A stretch of DNA of 6,281 nt from Magnetovibrio sp. (GTDB lineage Bacteria; Pseudomonadota; Alphaproteobacteria; Rhodospirillales; Magnetovibrionaceae). Within the stretch, counting starts at the first letter, position 1. Each line of letters begins with the position of its first letter. The notes below the pieces were generated by a model that worked only from the letters and a program-made list of their open reading frames with translations, did not search any database and was not told the DNA's origin. The position numbers were made by a program, and so were the translations under genes. The stretch covers positions 1 through 6,281 of the forward strand of contig JAESUA010000286.1 in NCBI GenBank assembly GCA_016763255.1. The letters are read 5' to 3'. Shown one piece after another: positions 1-6,241 of this stretch.

Positions 1-2
1 AA

Positions 3-257
3 TGGGTCGCGATGAAGGCCAGCACGCTCAAACTGTTGGCCCTGCCCGCCGTGGCCTGGGGTTTGGCCGTGGTCTTAGGGCTCGAAGGCCAAGCCTTTCA
101 GGTGATGCTGCTCTACGCCATCTTGCCCATGTCGGCCTCGGCCTACGTCCTAGCCCGCGAAATGGGGGGCGACGCGCCGCTCGCCGCTGGCATCATCACC
201 GCCAGCACCCTGGCCGCGATGATCAGCATGCCGGTGTGGATTATTTTTAGTGGATAA
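3..257 (+). CDS. AEC family transporter (auxin efflux carrier-type permease), C-terminal fragment
   Basis: The reading frame is open from the left edge, so this is the last 84 residues of a gene that starts upstream; the ATG at position 12 is probably internal. The residues are strongly hydrophobic and fall into about three membrane segments. The pattern of a short LKLLALPAVAW segment, then ILPMSASAYVLAREMGGD, then a helix rich in A, S and T ending in PVWIIF, is typical of the C-terminal end of AEC/MdcF-type permeases. Members of that family are inner-membrane secondary transporters of small organic anions or related solutes; the substrate cannot be told from this fragment. The TAA stop lies 3 bp from the stop of the convergent SIR2-TPR gene. 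No clear terminator is visible between them, so the two transcripts may overlap. Family call fairly sure; function of this member unknown. Confidence 0.75.
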   Translation, partial: WVAMKASTLKLLALPAVAWGLAVVLGLEGQAFQVMLLYAILPMSASAYVLAREMGGDAPLAAGIITASTLAAMISMPVWIIFSG

Positions 258-260
258 GGT

Positions 261-2333
261 TTAGTCCTTCGCGTTTCGCTCGGCTTCGACCTTGGCGATG
301 AAAGCCTTGAACTCGTCTTCATCACGGAGTGAATTGAAGTCTTTATCGATTGCGATGTGCTCCAAAGTCGGCAATTTCCCCGCACTCAAACTTTTTTCCA
401 ACCAAGACAAACAAACCTCGAACTGCCCGCGCAGGGCGAAAACACTCGCCAAGTCATATGCCCCATGGCCGGGCACCAGCACCTCGACTTGCATGCATTT
501 CGCCTCCGCGTCCTTTAACAAGGAATCCCTCTGCGCCCCTGTCGCCTGCTGCGCTTGAAACATAAGCGTAGCGCTCCAGTTTTTCAGCGCCTCGTGCATA
601 TCTGGTTTGATCTCCAGGGCCGCCGCATATTTGGCGCAGGCCTGCCCCCACAACTCGCGTGCCGCGTCGCCCGTCTTGAGCTTCGCCTGTTCGGCAAGCA
701 CAGCGCCCCAGTTGGACAAGGCCTCGTGCATATCCGGCTTGCTGTCCAGGGCCGCCGCATACTTGGCGAAGGCCTCATCCCTCAATTTACTTGCCGCGCC
801 ACCCGTCTCAAGGCGCGCCTGTTCGGCAAACGCAGTACCCCAACTTGACAAGGCCACGTGATAATTCTGCTTGATGTCCAGGGCCGCCGAATACTTGCCA
901 CAAGCCTGACCCCACAATTCGCGTGCCGCATCGCCCGTATCAAGACGAGCCTGTTCGGCCAGCGCAGCCCCCCAGTTGGACAAGATCACGTGCTCATCCG
1001 GCTTGATGTCCAGGGCCGCGGCATACTTGCCACAGGCCTGCCCCCACAACTCGCGGGCCGCCACTTCGCCTGTCTCGAGCTTCGCCTGAGCGTCAAGCGC
1101 AGCGCCCCAATTGGACAAGGCCTGATGCATATCCGGCTTGATCTCCAGGGCCGCCACAAATTTGGTGCCGGCCTGATCGAACAACTTGCGCTGCGCGTCG
1201 CCGGTCTCGAGCTTCGCCTGAGCGACAAGCGCGTTGCCCTGCATGACATATGCCCAGGACAGTGGGTCCAAAAAATCGGGCGTGCGTGGGGCTTTTTCGA
1301 TGACATCCGTGTAGCTGCCCGACGCCAAATCCATCTGGGCGTCTTCTGGTGTGTAGACTGCTTCCTCTCCAGTACCGTCGGCGGCACCGTCACCATGATC
1401 AGTTTCATAGGAACCGATGGCCTGGGCAATTTTGTCATGGGCACCCTTCAGCCATTCAAGGGGGGCATTTTCTTGGCCGGAGACCGACAAGTCACCGACG
1501 CTGGACAGCACCGATTGCAGATGGGTGAAGGGTGTGGAGGCAAATTCTGGCGGCCATGCGCCCAGTTCCCTTGCCAATTTTAGAAAGAAAGTATCGGCAT
1601 CTTCGGCATGAACCCAATAGGCGGCTTTGCCCCCTTTGCCCAAAGCCTCAACCACATGTTTCGGCGGGCCATTTTTGTTCCGGGTCAGCCAATACAGGCG
1701 ACACCCATATTCGGGCAGTTCCGCCAATTGGCGAAACACCGGATCATTTTCACCGCTATAGCCCGCGACGATCCAAGTTCTGTTGTTGTTGGTATCGATA
1801 AAAAGCGGCCTGAGGGCGTTTTCCACTTGCTTAAAATGTTCGGCTTGATGGTATTGAACAAACCCATCGCGTTGACCATGAAGATGGAACACCGCCTCGT
1901 CTTTGATCATGCCGGGGGCAAAATTGCTGCTGGCCGCCATGTCGTAAACGGCGGGAAAGCGATGCGCCAGGGCGTTTGCCCGCACCACCAACGGATCAAA
2001 ATTGGTGGTCAACACGCGATCAACAAACTCGCCCTTCATCAGTTGTGCGATTGCGATATGGGCCAAGTTGATTTCGGCATTTTCGATATAGCCGGAAATC
2101 AGATCGTGTCGGTCATCGGGCCGCAAAGCCGCCATACAATTTGCATACGTTTTAGGCTCGGCTTCTTCATAGTCTTCAGGAAACCTGCGTTTGATTTCTT
2201 GCACGAATTCCGACGCCAGGGGAATGCCCGCAGCTTTCGAGCAGCCCGCACCAATCAGCAAAGCCGCTTTGCGGGAGTTGCGCGCATTTCCCTTCATCGT
2301 CTTGATCAGATGCTCAATGGTGCGCTGTTCCAT
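261..2333 (-). CDS. SIR2-like domain protein with C-terminal TPR repeat array (candidate defence NADase)
   Basis: The product is 690 residues from the ATG at 2333. Residues about 15-260 form a SIR2-like Rossmann domain. Visible motifs are GAGCSKAAGIP (28-38, NAD-binding loop), TTNFD (109-113, with the conserved Asn and Asp), HLHG (150-153, with the catalytic-type His 152) and GYSGEND (191-197), so the NAD-processing site looks intact. An acidic, Gly-rich linker follows (about 307-333), then TPR-like helical repeats of 44 residues (about 366-600). The C-terminal cap contains DKDFNSLRDEDEF, a common ending of TPR proteins. SIR2-like domains fused to repeat or sensor modules are known effectors in bacterial antiphage systems, where they deplete NAD+; that this protein does so is inference. 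No signal peptide is seen, so it is probably cytoplasmic. Start choice: GGGGG lies 4 nt before the ATG at 2333. In-frame GTG 2369 and ATG 2366, with AGGG just upstream, would add 12 or 11 residues and cannot be excluded. A regulatory or housekeeping NAD-dependent role is the alternative. Confidence 0.88.
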   Translation of the reverse strand: MEQRTIEHLIKTMKGNARNSRKAALLIGAGCSKAAGIPLASEFVQEIKRRFPEDYEEAEPKTYANCMAALRPDDRHDLISGYIENAEINLAHIAIAQLMKGEFVDRVLTTNFDPLVVRANALAHRFPAVYDMAASSNFAPGMIKDEAVFHLHGQRDGFVQYHQAEHFKQVENALRPLFIDTNNNRTWIVAGYSGENDPVFRQLAELPEYGCRLYWLTRNKNGPPKHVVEALGKGGKAAYWVHAEDADTFFLKLARELGAWPPEFASTPFTHLQSVLSSVGDLSVSGQENAPLEWLKGAHDKIAQAIGSYETDHGDGAADGTGEEAVYTPEDAQMDLASGSYTDVIEKAPRTPDFLDPLSWAYVMQGNALVAQAKLETGDAQRKLFDQAGTKFVAALEIKPDMHQALSNWGAALDAQAKLETGEVAARELWGQACGKYAAALDIKPDEHVILSNWGAALAEQARLDTGDAARELWGQACGKYSAALDIKQNYHVALSSWGTAFAEQARLETGGAASKLRDEAFAKYAAALDSKPDMHEALSNWGAVLAEQAKLKTGDAARELWGQACAKYAAALEIKPDMHEALKNWSATLMFQAQQATGAQRDSLLKDAEAKCMQVEVLVPGHGAYDLASVFALRGQFEVCLSWLEKSLSAGKLPTLEHIAIDKDFNSLRDEDEFKAFIAKVEAERNAKD
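540..1238 (-). repeat. Tandem 132-bp repeats encoding 44-residue TPR-like units
   Basis: Within the SIR2-TPR gene the plus-strand string TCCAGG, followed by GCCGC, recurs at 613, 745, 877, 1009 and 1144. The spacings are 132, 132, 132 and 135 bp, the longer one carrying a single extra codon. Each unit encodes about 44 residues with the pattern ALSNWGAALAEQAKL, then TGDAARELW, then a KYAAALDIKPD-type helix end. This is a 34-residue TPR lengthened by about ten residues in the loop between the helices. Several blocks are nearly identical, such as RELWGQAC (four copies), while others have drifted. The outermost units are more diverged. Such high DNA similarity favours gain or loss of whole units by recombination without breaking the frame. 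Confidence 0.85.
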
Positions 2334-2478
2334 AATTCCCCCGCTTAAGTGTAACCACCGCCTCATCACGCCCTATGCAGGCATGACTAACACATCATGG
2401 CAACCCAGGGAACTGCATCACCATCACCGGCGTTGACGCCGCTTGTGCGTTTTGAGGGGCCCGCGTATAGTGCCGAGC
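2334..2478. other. Divergent intergenic region between the SIR2-TPR gene and pyrB
   Basis: This 145-bp spacer must hold the start signals of both the minus-strand SIR2-TPR gene and the plus-strand pyr operon. On the plus-strand side a candidate pyrB promoter is visible next to the start codon and is listed separately. On the minus-strand side no convincing -35/-10 pair is seen. The best -10 is TACACT about 12 bp before the GGGGG ribosome binding site, with no matching -35. A small dyad, CATGA (2382-2386) and TCATG (2395-2399), is present but short enough to be chance. No attenuator-like hairpin with a T-run precedes pyrB. Confidence 0.5.
2443..2471 (+). promoter_or_regulatory. Candidate sigma-70-type promoter of the pyrB operon
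   Basis: TTGTGC (2443-2448) and TATAGT (2466-2471) are separated by exactly 17 bp. The -10 matches TATAAT at five of six positions; the -35 keeps only TTG. The expected transcription start is at about 2478-2479, at or beside the pyrB ATG at 2479, which would make the message leaderless. A stronger-looking TTGACG at 2433-2438 has no -10 at a normal distance. Seen by eye only. Confidence 0.35.
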
Positions 2479-3459
2479 ATGTCAGAAACGCCATTTAATC
2501 CTGCCGCCTTTCCGAAACGCCATTTGCTGGGCATCGAAGGGCTATCTCCTTTAGACATCACCCTTTTGCTGGACCGCGCCGACGAGTATGTCGAGCTCAA
2601 CCGATCCGTCGGTGGCAAGCTTGATACCTTGGCCGGGCGCACGGTGATGAACCTATTTTTTGAATCTTCAACCCGCACCCGGACCAGTTTTGAGCTGGCC
2701 GGAAAGCGTTTGGGTTCGGACGTCATCAACATGTCGGTTTCGACCAGTTCGATCAAAAAGGGCGAAACTTTGATCGACACCGCGATGACCCTCAACGCCA
2801 TGCACCCCGACGTTTTGGTGGTGCGCCATGGCTCATCCGGGGCGGTGAAGTTGCTCTCAGAAAAAGTTAACTGTGCGGTGATCAACGCCGGTGACGGACG
2901 CCACGAGCACCCCACCCAGGCGTTGCTCGACGCGCTGACCATTCGCCGCCGCAAGGGCCGTTTGGACGGTTTGCAGGTGGCGATTTGCGGCGACATTTTG
3001 CATTCACGGGTGGCGCGCTCCAACATTCATTTGCTCAACACCATGGGCGCCAGGGTGCGCCTGATCGCACCCAAAACCTTGTTACCGGCCCAAGCCGAGC
3101 GCCTGGGTGTGGAAGTTTTTTACGACATGAAGGCGGGGTTGAGGGATTGCGACATCGTGATGATGCTGCGCCTCCAGACCGAGCGCATGAAAACCAATTT
3201 TTTCCCCACGGTGCGCGAGTATTATCATTTTTACGGCCTGGATTACGCCAAGCTTGAGGTGGCCAAGCCCGATGCCTTGATCATGCACCCCGGACCGATG
3301 AACCGGGGAGTGGAGATCGCATCCGACGTCGCCGACGACATCGGCCGCAGCGCGATCCGCGAACAGGTCGAAATGGGCGTCGCGGTGCGCATGGCGTGCC
3401 TGGAAGTCTTGACCCTGAAACTTGCGGGTGAGCAACCCAAAGCGGAGGACAAATCATGA
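2479..3459 (+). CDS. pyrB: Aspartate carbamoyltransferase catalytic subunit
   Basis: PyrB joins carbamoyl phosphate and aspartate to give N-carbamoyl-aspartate, the committed step of de novo pyrimidine synthesis in the cytoplasm. The 326-residue product has the family landmarks in order: the carbamoyl phosphate loop STRTRTS (64-70), the mobile-loop lysine region SIKKGETL (91-98), VRHGSSGA (115-122), HPTQALLD (144-151), the aspartate-binding RLQ (231-233) and [11 protein letters not shown] (270-280). It is slightly longer than the usual size of about 310 residues and looks complete and active. Start choice is not clean. The ATG at 2479 gives a normal N-terminus, but GAGGGG (2454-2459) is 19 nt upstream. 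It is better placed for an in-frame GTG at 2470, which would add three residues; an in-frame TTG at 2443 is also open. The gene overlaps the next one by ATGA, and no regulatory chain (pyrI) is present, as expected for a bacterium with the PyrB-PyrC' type of complex. Confidence 0.97.
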   Translation: MSETPFNPAAFPKRHLLGIEGLSPLDITLLLDRADEYVELNRSVGGKLDTLAGRTVMNLFFESSTRTRTSFELAGKRLGSDVINMSVSTSSIKKGETLIDTAMTLNAMHPDVLVVRHGSSGAVKLLSEKVNCAVINAGDGRHEHPTQALLDALTIRRRKGRLDGLQVAICGDILHSRVARSNIHLLNTMGARVRLIAPKTLLPAQAERLGVEVFYDMKAGLRDCDIVMMLRLQTERMKTNFFPTVREYYHFYGLDYAKLEVAKPDALIMHPGPMNRGVEIASDVADDIGRSAIREQVEMGVAVRMACLEVLTLKLAGEQPKAEDKS

Positions 3460-4766
3460 TCCAACGCCAACCCGAAGCCCAAGGTCTGGTCGCTTACATC
3501 AACGCCCGCCTGCTCGACCCCACCACCGGGCTGGACGCCCCGGCCAATCTGACCGGCGGGGTGCTCACCAACGGCGAGTATATCGTCGACGTGGGGGCTG
3601 AACTGTTCAAAGTCGGCATGCCCGAAGACGCCACCATCATCAATTGCGGTGGCCAAAACCTCGCCCCCGGCTTGGTCGATATGCGCATCCAAATCAGCGG
3701 CCGGGATTTTGAAAATGTTGGCATTTCGGCGGTTTCGGGCGGCGTCACCACGGCGGTATGCCTGCCCAATACCACCCCGGTGATCGATGATCGATCGGTG
3801 GTGGAATTTGTCGCCCGTGCGGCGCGCAAGGCCGGGCTGGTCAAGATTTATCCCTACGGCGCGATCACCAAAGGCTTGGAAGGTCAAGAATTAGCCGAGA
3901 TGGGCATGCCCAACAACTCCGGCGCGGTGGCCTTCACCGACGCCACCCGGGCCATCGCCAACACCCGCACCATGGCCCAGGCGCTGTCGTACGCTTCGAC
4001 CTTCGGGTTGATGATCGTGCAGCACCCCGAAGAACCCAGTTTGGCCGAAGAAGGCGTGATGAACGAAGGCGAGACGGCCACCCGCCTAGGCCTCACCGGT
4101 ATCCCCATCGAGGCCGAGCTGATCATCATCGAGCGCGATTTACGCCTCGCCCAAATGACCGGCGGGCGGCTACATTTTGCCCACGTATCGACCGGTGAGA
4201 GCCTGAATTTGATCCGCGCCGCCAAAGACCGCGGCATCTCGGTCACCTGCGATACCGCACCACCCTATTTTGCGCTCAACGAAACCGCGGTGGGCGACTA
4301 TCGCACCTTTGCCAAACTATCGCCGCCGCTGCGCTGCGAAGCCGATCGCAAAGCCATCATTGCCGGGCTCAAAGACGGCACCATCGACGCTATTGCTTCG
4401 GATCACACGCCCAAAAGTGAAGACACCAAGCGGTTGCCGTTTGCCGACGCCGCCGATGGCGGATTGGGCATGGAAACCCTGCTCGCCATCACGCTGGAGC
4501 TGGTTCACAACGGTCACCTCAGCCTGCTTGATGCCTTGGGCCTGATCACCCAACACCCGGCTGAATTATTGGGTCTGCCCGCCGGGCGGCTGAAGGCCGG
4601 GGCGGCGGCTGATTTCATCGTCTTTGACGCCGAACGCGGCTGGAAAGTCAGTGAAAACAATCTCCATTCCAAGGCCAAAAATACCCCCTTTGATGGCCGA
4701 CCGGTACAAGGCCGGGTGCTCAAAACCGTAATCGATGGCCGCATGGTCTTTGATGTGGATGCCTAA
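3456..4766 (+). CDS. pyrC: Dihydroorotase-like protein, probably non-catalytic (PyrC'/PyrX type)
   Basis: A 436-residue amidohydrolase-fold protein of the class I dihydroorotase family, normally the enzyme that cyclises carbamoyl-aspartate to dihydroorotate. Family features are clear: APGLVDM (70-76), GGVTT (95-99), [10 protein letters not shown] (103-112), VMNEGE (201-206), SPPLR (289-293), SDHTP (315-319) and [12 protein letters not shown] (408-419). The metal-binding HxH that should follow GLVDM is replaced by Arg 77 and Gln 79. The substrate-binding LREPG segment is lost (SGRDFE, 81-86), and the His-His after the TP motif reads Pro-Tyr (270-271). Other ligand positions survive: Asp 162, His 190, His 243 and Asp 316. 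This matches the non-catalytic homologues encoded beside pyrB in pseudomonads and many alphaproteobacteria, which act as structural partners of ATCase; applying that here is inference. GGAGG (3444-3448) sits 7 nt before the ATG, which overlaps the pyrB stop by 4 bp, so the two are probably translationally coupled. Databases may label it simply pyrC. Confidence 0.93.
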   Translation: MIQRQPEAQGLVAYINARLLDPTTGLDAPANLTGGVLTNGEYIVDVGAELFKVGMPEDATIINCGGQNLAPGLVDMRIQISGRDFENVGISAVSGGVTTAVCLPNTTPVIDDRSVVEFVARAARKAGLVKIYPYGAITKGLEGQELAEMGMPNNSGAVAFTDATRAIANTRTMAQALSYASTFGLMIVQHPEEPSLAEEGVMNEGETATRLGLTGIPIEAELIIIERDLRLAQMTGGRLHFAHVSTGESLNLIRAAKDRGISVTCDTAPPYFALNETAVGDYRTFAKLSPPLRCEADRKAIIAGLKDGTIDAIASDHTPKSEDTKRLPFADAADGGLGMETLLAITLELVHNGHLSLLDALGLITQHPAELLGLPAGRLKAGAAADFIVFDAERGWKVSENNLHSKAKNTPFDGRPVQGRVLKTVIDGRMVFDVDA

Positions 4767-4769
4767 ATC

Positions 4770-5393
4770 ATGATCGAATATTCCAGTGAAATTTTCGCCG
4801 CCCACGCCCTGGCCGGGTTGGGCGCGTACTTTTTGGGCTCGATCCCCTTTGGCATCGTTATCGCGCGGCTGTTTGGCCTTGGCGATCTGCGCCAGATCGG
4901 GTCGGGCAACATCGGCGCGACCAACGTCTTGCGCACCGGCAACAAATCCGCCGCGTTTTTGACCTTGGTGCTCGACATCGGCAAGGGCGCCATCGCGGTG
5001 GGCATCACCCATCTTATGACGACGGACCCGTACGCCATGCTCGCCGCCGGGTTTTGGGCCGTGATCGGCCATAATTTCCCGGTGTGGCTGAAATTCAAGG
5101 GTGGCAAAGGCGTCGCCACCACCTTGGGCGTGCTGGTTGCCACCGCCTGGCCGGTGGGTCTGGCCGCCATCGCCACCTGGATCGCAGCGGCGGCTATTTT
5201 TCGCTATAGCTCGCTAGCCGCGCTGATCGCACTGGCCGCCGCCCCGGCCTATTCGTTCTATTTCGCCACCCCCCAGCACGCCATCATGGCTGGGCTACTG
5301 GCGATTTTGGCCTGGGCACGCCACCACGAAAATATCCGGCGGTTGCTTAAGGGCGAAGAGAGCAAGATCAGCAAAAAGAAAAAATCCGCTTAG
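4770..5393 (+). CDS. plsY: Glycerol-3-phosphate 1-O-acyltransferase PlsY
   Basis: PlsY is an inner-membrane enzyme that moves an acyl group from acyl-phosphate (made by PlsX) to glycerol-3-phosphate, giving lysophosphatidic acid, the first step of phospholipid synthesis. The 207-residue product has the hallmark loops: GSIPFGIVIAR (23-33) and GSGNIGATN (44-52), the glycine-rich GHNFPVWLKFKGGKGVAT (100-117), and HHENIRRL (185-192). Hydrophobic stretches between them fit the usual five membrane helices. It ends in a lysine-rich tail (SKKKKSA). The start lies 3 bp after the pyrC stop with only a weak purine stretch upstream, so it is probably translated by coupling to pyrC. Length and motifs are normal; it looks functional. 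Confidence 0.97.
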   Translation: MIEYSSEIFAAHALAGLGAYFLGSIPFGIVIARLFGLGDLRQIGSGNIGATNVLRTGNKSAAFLTLVLDIGKGAIAVGITHLMTTDPYAMLAAGFWAVIGHNFPVWLKFKGGKGVATTLGVLVATAWPVGLAAIATWIAAAAIFRYSSLAALIALAAAPAYSFYFATPQHAIMAGLLAILAWARHHENIRRLLKGEESKISKKKKSA

Positions 5394-5467
5394 GTTGGAT
5401 CTGAATTTTCACACAAATACGTTCTGCTTTGGCCCGTAAAACATCCGCAATTTTTGAGCCTGAAAAG

Positions 5468-5502
5468 TGACTGGTCATAGTCAGAAGCGGTCAAATGACC
5501 AG
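5468..5502. promoter_or_regulatory. Pair of dyad symmetries downstream of plsY (possible operator or element remnant)
   Basis: Three overlapping symmetries are visible. CTGGTCAT (5471-5478) is the exact inverse of ATGACCAG (5495-5502). Within this span TGACT (5468-5472) mirrors AGTCA (5479-5483), and GGTCA (5489-5493) mirrors TGACC (5496-5500) across two A's. The two small dyads have centres 19 bp apart. No T-run follows, so it is not a classic terminator. It lies about 60-95 bp upstream of the predicted transcription start of the 5588 gene. It may be a protein-binding site or the end of a decayed mobile element; the role is unknown. Confidence 0.35.
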
Positions 5503-5526
5503 CCTTCAGCCCCCAATGCACGGTAG

Positions 5527-5555
5527 TTGTGAAAACTTACTGGAATCTGTAAAGT
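5527..5555 (+). promoter_or_regulatory. Weak candidate promoter for the 5588 gene
   Basis: TTGTGA (5527-5532) and TAAAGT (5550-5555) are 17 bp apart, each matching the sigma-70 consensus at four of six positions. The predicted start at about 5562 would leave a leader of about 26 nt carrying the AAGGGG ribosome binding site. Supported by eye only. Confidence 0.3.
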
Positions 5556-5587
5556 TGTACCTTGTTAGATTGATCAAGGGGGGCTGG

Positions 5588-6160
5588 ATGATCAACCAGA
5601 TGGGAAAAGTATATGTTGTCGCGCTGATATTGATAGCAGCGGCACTTGGTGCTTACGTTTTTGCACCGTCCTCAAGCGTGAATTTCAGCGATCTCGAGCA
5701 CCATCTACAAGCCGGAAATACGACTGAGGTCGTTAAGCGCCTCAAATCAGTTCCCATTGCTGACGATCAAGCCAACAAATATCTCATTGATTGGGCGCTC
5801 AGCAACCAAGAGCAAATCAACGCGTTGGTTCTATTCGATGTATCACGGCGGGTATTCGTTAAAGACAAACACGAAGGAGCGAAGCTGTTTTTTGCCGCTC
5901 GGTTGTGGATGGCCTATGACGGAGCGCGGTGCAAGGACAAATCTGCCGCCAATGGGTTGTCCTTGTTGGCGGCGAGTGCAAATGAAGTTCAAAAATATTT
6001 ACGTGACAATCCAGATGAAAAACAGACGGCTCTTGCAGAGGCTATTGAGTGGGAGAAGAAGCATCCCTCACAGGTCTCTCCGATGTGGGTCTGCATGCGT
6101 GGGATGGGGAATTATCTGGCGGCGATTGATGGGGAGGCTCCCAGGGTTGTTCAACGCTAA
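5588..6160 (+). CDS. Membrane-anchored hypothetical protein
   Basis: I do not recognise a named family. The 190-residue product begins with a short basic N-terminus (K7) and one hydrophobic helix (about 8-26), which fits a signal anchor or uncleaved signal peptide with the rest exported to the periplasm. The remainder is soluble and probably all-helical, with amphipathic stretches such as DLEHHLQAGNTTEVVKRL (35-52) and a FFAARLWMAYDGARCKDKSA segment (101-120) that resembles TPR/Sel1-type repeats. The two cysteines, C115 and C169, could form a disulfide if exported. The C-terminal region has SPMWVCMRGM (164-173). Start choice: AAGGGG (5576-5581) lies 6 nt before the ATG at 5588. An in-frame ATG at 5495 would add 31 residues but has no ribosome binding site, lies inside the dyad region and would bury the hydrophobic helix. 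Base composition is more AT-rich than pyrB-plsY, which suggests acquisition. It is a real gene with good confidence; its function is unknown. Confidence 0.75.
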   Translation: MINQMGKVYVVALILIAAALGAYVFAPSSSVNFSDLEHHLQAGNTTEVVKRLKSVPIADDQANKYLIDWALSNQEQINALVLFDVSRRVFVKDKHEGAKLFFAARLWMAYDGARCKDKSAANGLSLLAASANEVQKYLRDNPDEKQTALAEAIEWEKKHPSQVSPMWVCMRGMGNYLAAIDGEAPRVVQR

Positions 6161-6176
6161 TCACTTGACGGGCCGT

Positions 6177-6202
6177 TTTGGGATTCCCAAAGGGGCATTT
6201 TT
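6177..6202 (+). terminator. Possible rho-independent terminator after the 5588 gene
   Basis: TTTGGG (6177-6182) and CCCAAA (6186-6191) form a six-pair stem with a three-base loop. A run of five T's follows at 6198-6202 after a GGGGCA spacer. The stem is short, half of it is A-T pairs, and the T-run is six bases away, so it would be a weak terminator at best. Its place 16 bp after the stop codon supports the call. Confidence 0.35.
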
Positions 6203-6241
6203 CTGAATCTATGTGAGTGCAACTAATTTGGAGCCGCACTC

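Noticed and set aside
540..1238. Regular repeats considered as a CRISPR array
   Set aside because: The units are contiguous 132-bp coding repeats without unique spacers, and they translate into TPR-like helices in one open frame.
858..1583. Plus-strand open frame of 241 codons opposite the SIR2-TPR gene
   Set aside because: It is the mirror of the repeat-coding strand; its repeated peptide comes from the TPR repeats read backwards. It has no recognisable domain, whereas the minus strand shows clear SIR2 and TPR motifs.
1608..2348. Plus-strand open frame of 246 codons antisense to the SIR2 domain
   Set aside because: It shows no domain or ribosome binding site and lies over conserved SIR2 motifs encoded on the other strand; it is a shadow frame of GC-rich coding DNA.
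2382..2399. CATGA-N8-TCATG dyad in the divergent spacer as an operator
   Set aside because: A five-base dyad with an eight-base gap is expected by chance at this length, and it is not placed over any convincing promoter.
3243..3887. Minus-strand open frame of 214 codons spanning the pyrB/pyrC junction
   Set aside because: Both plus-strand genes are certain here, and the antisense product matches nothing and is compositionally a mirror of them.
5440..5470. AT-rich CAATTTTTG/GAAAAGTG segment as a terminator of the pyr-plsY operon
   Set aside because: The stem has mismatches, is nearly all A-T pairs and lacks a following T-run, so termination there is not supported.
5495..5587. N-terminal extension of the 5588 gene from the ATG at 5495
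   Set aside because: There is no ribosome binding site before 5495, the codons run through the dyad region, and the ATG at 5588 has AAGGGG at 6 nt and puts the membrane helix at the N-terminus.
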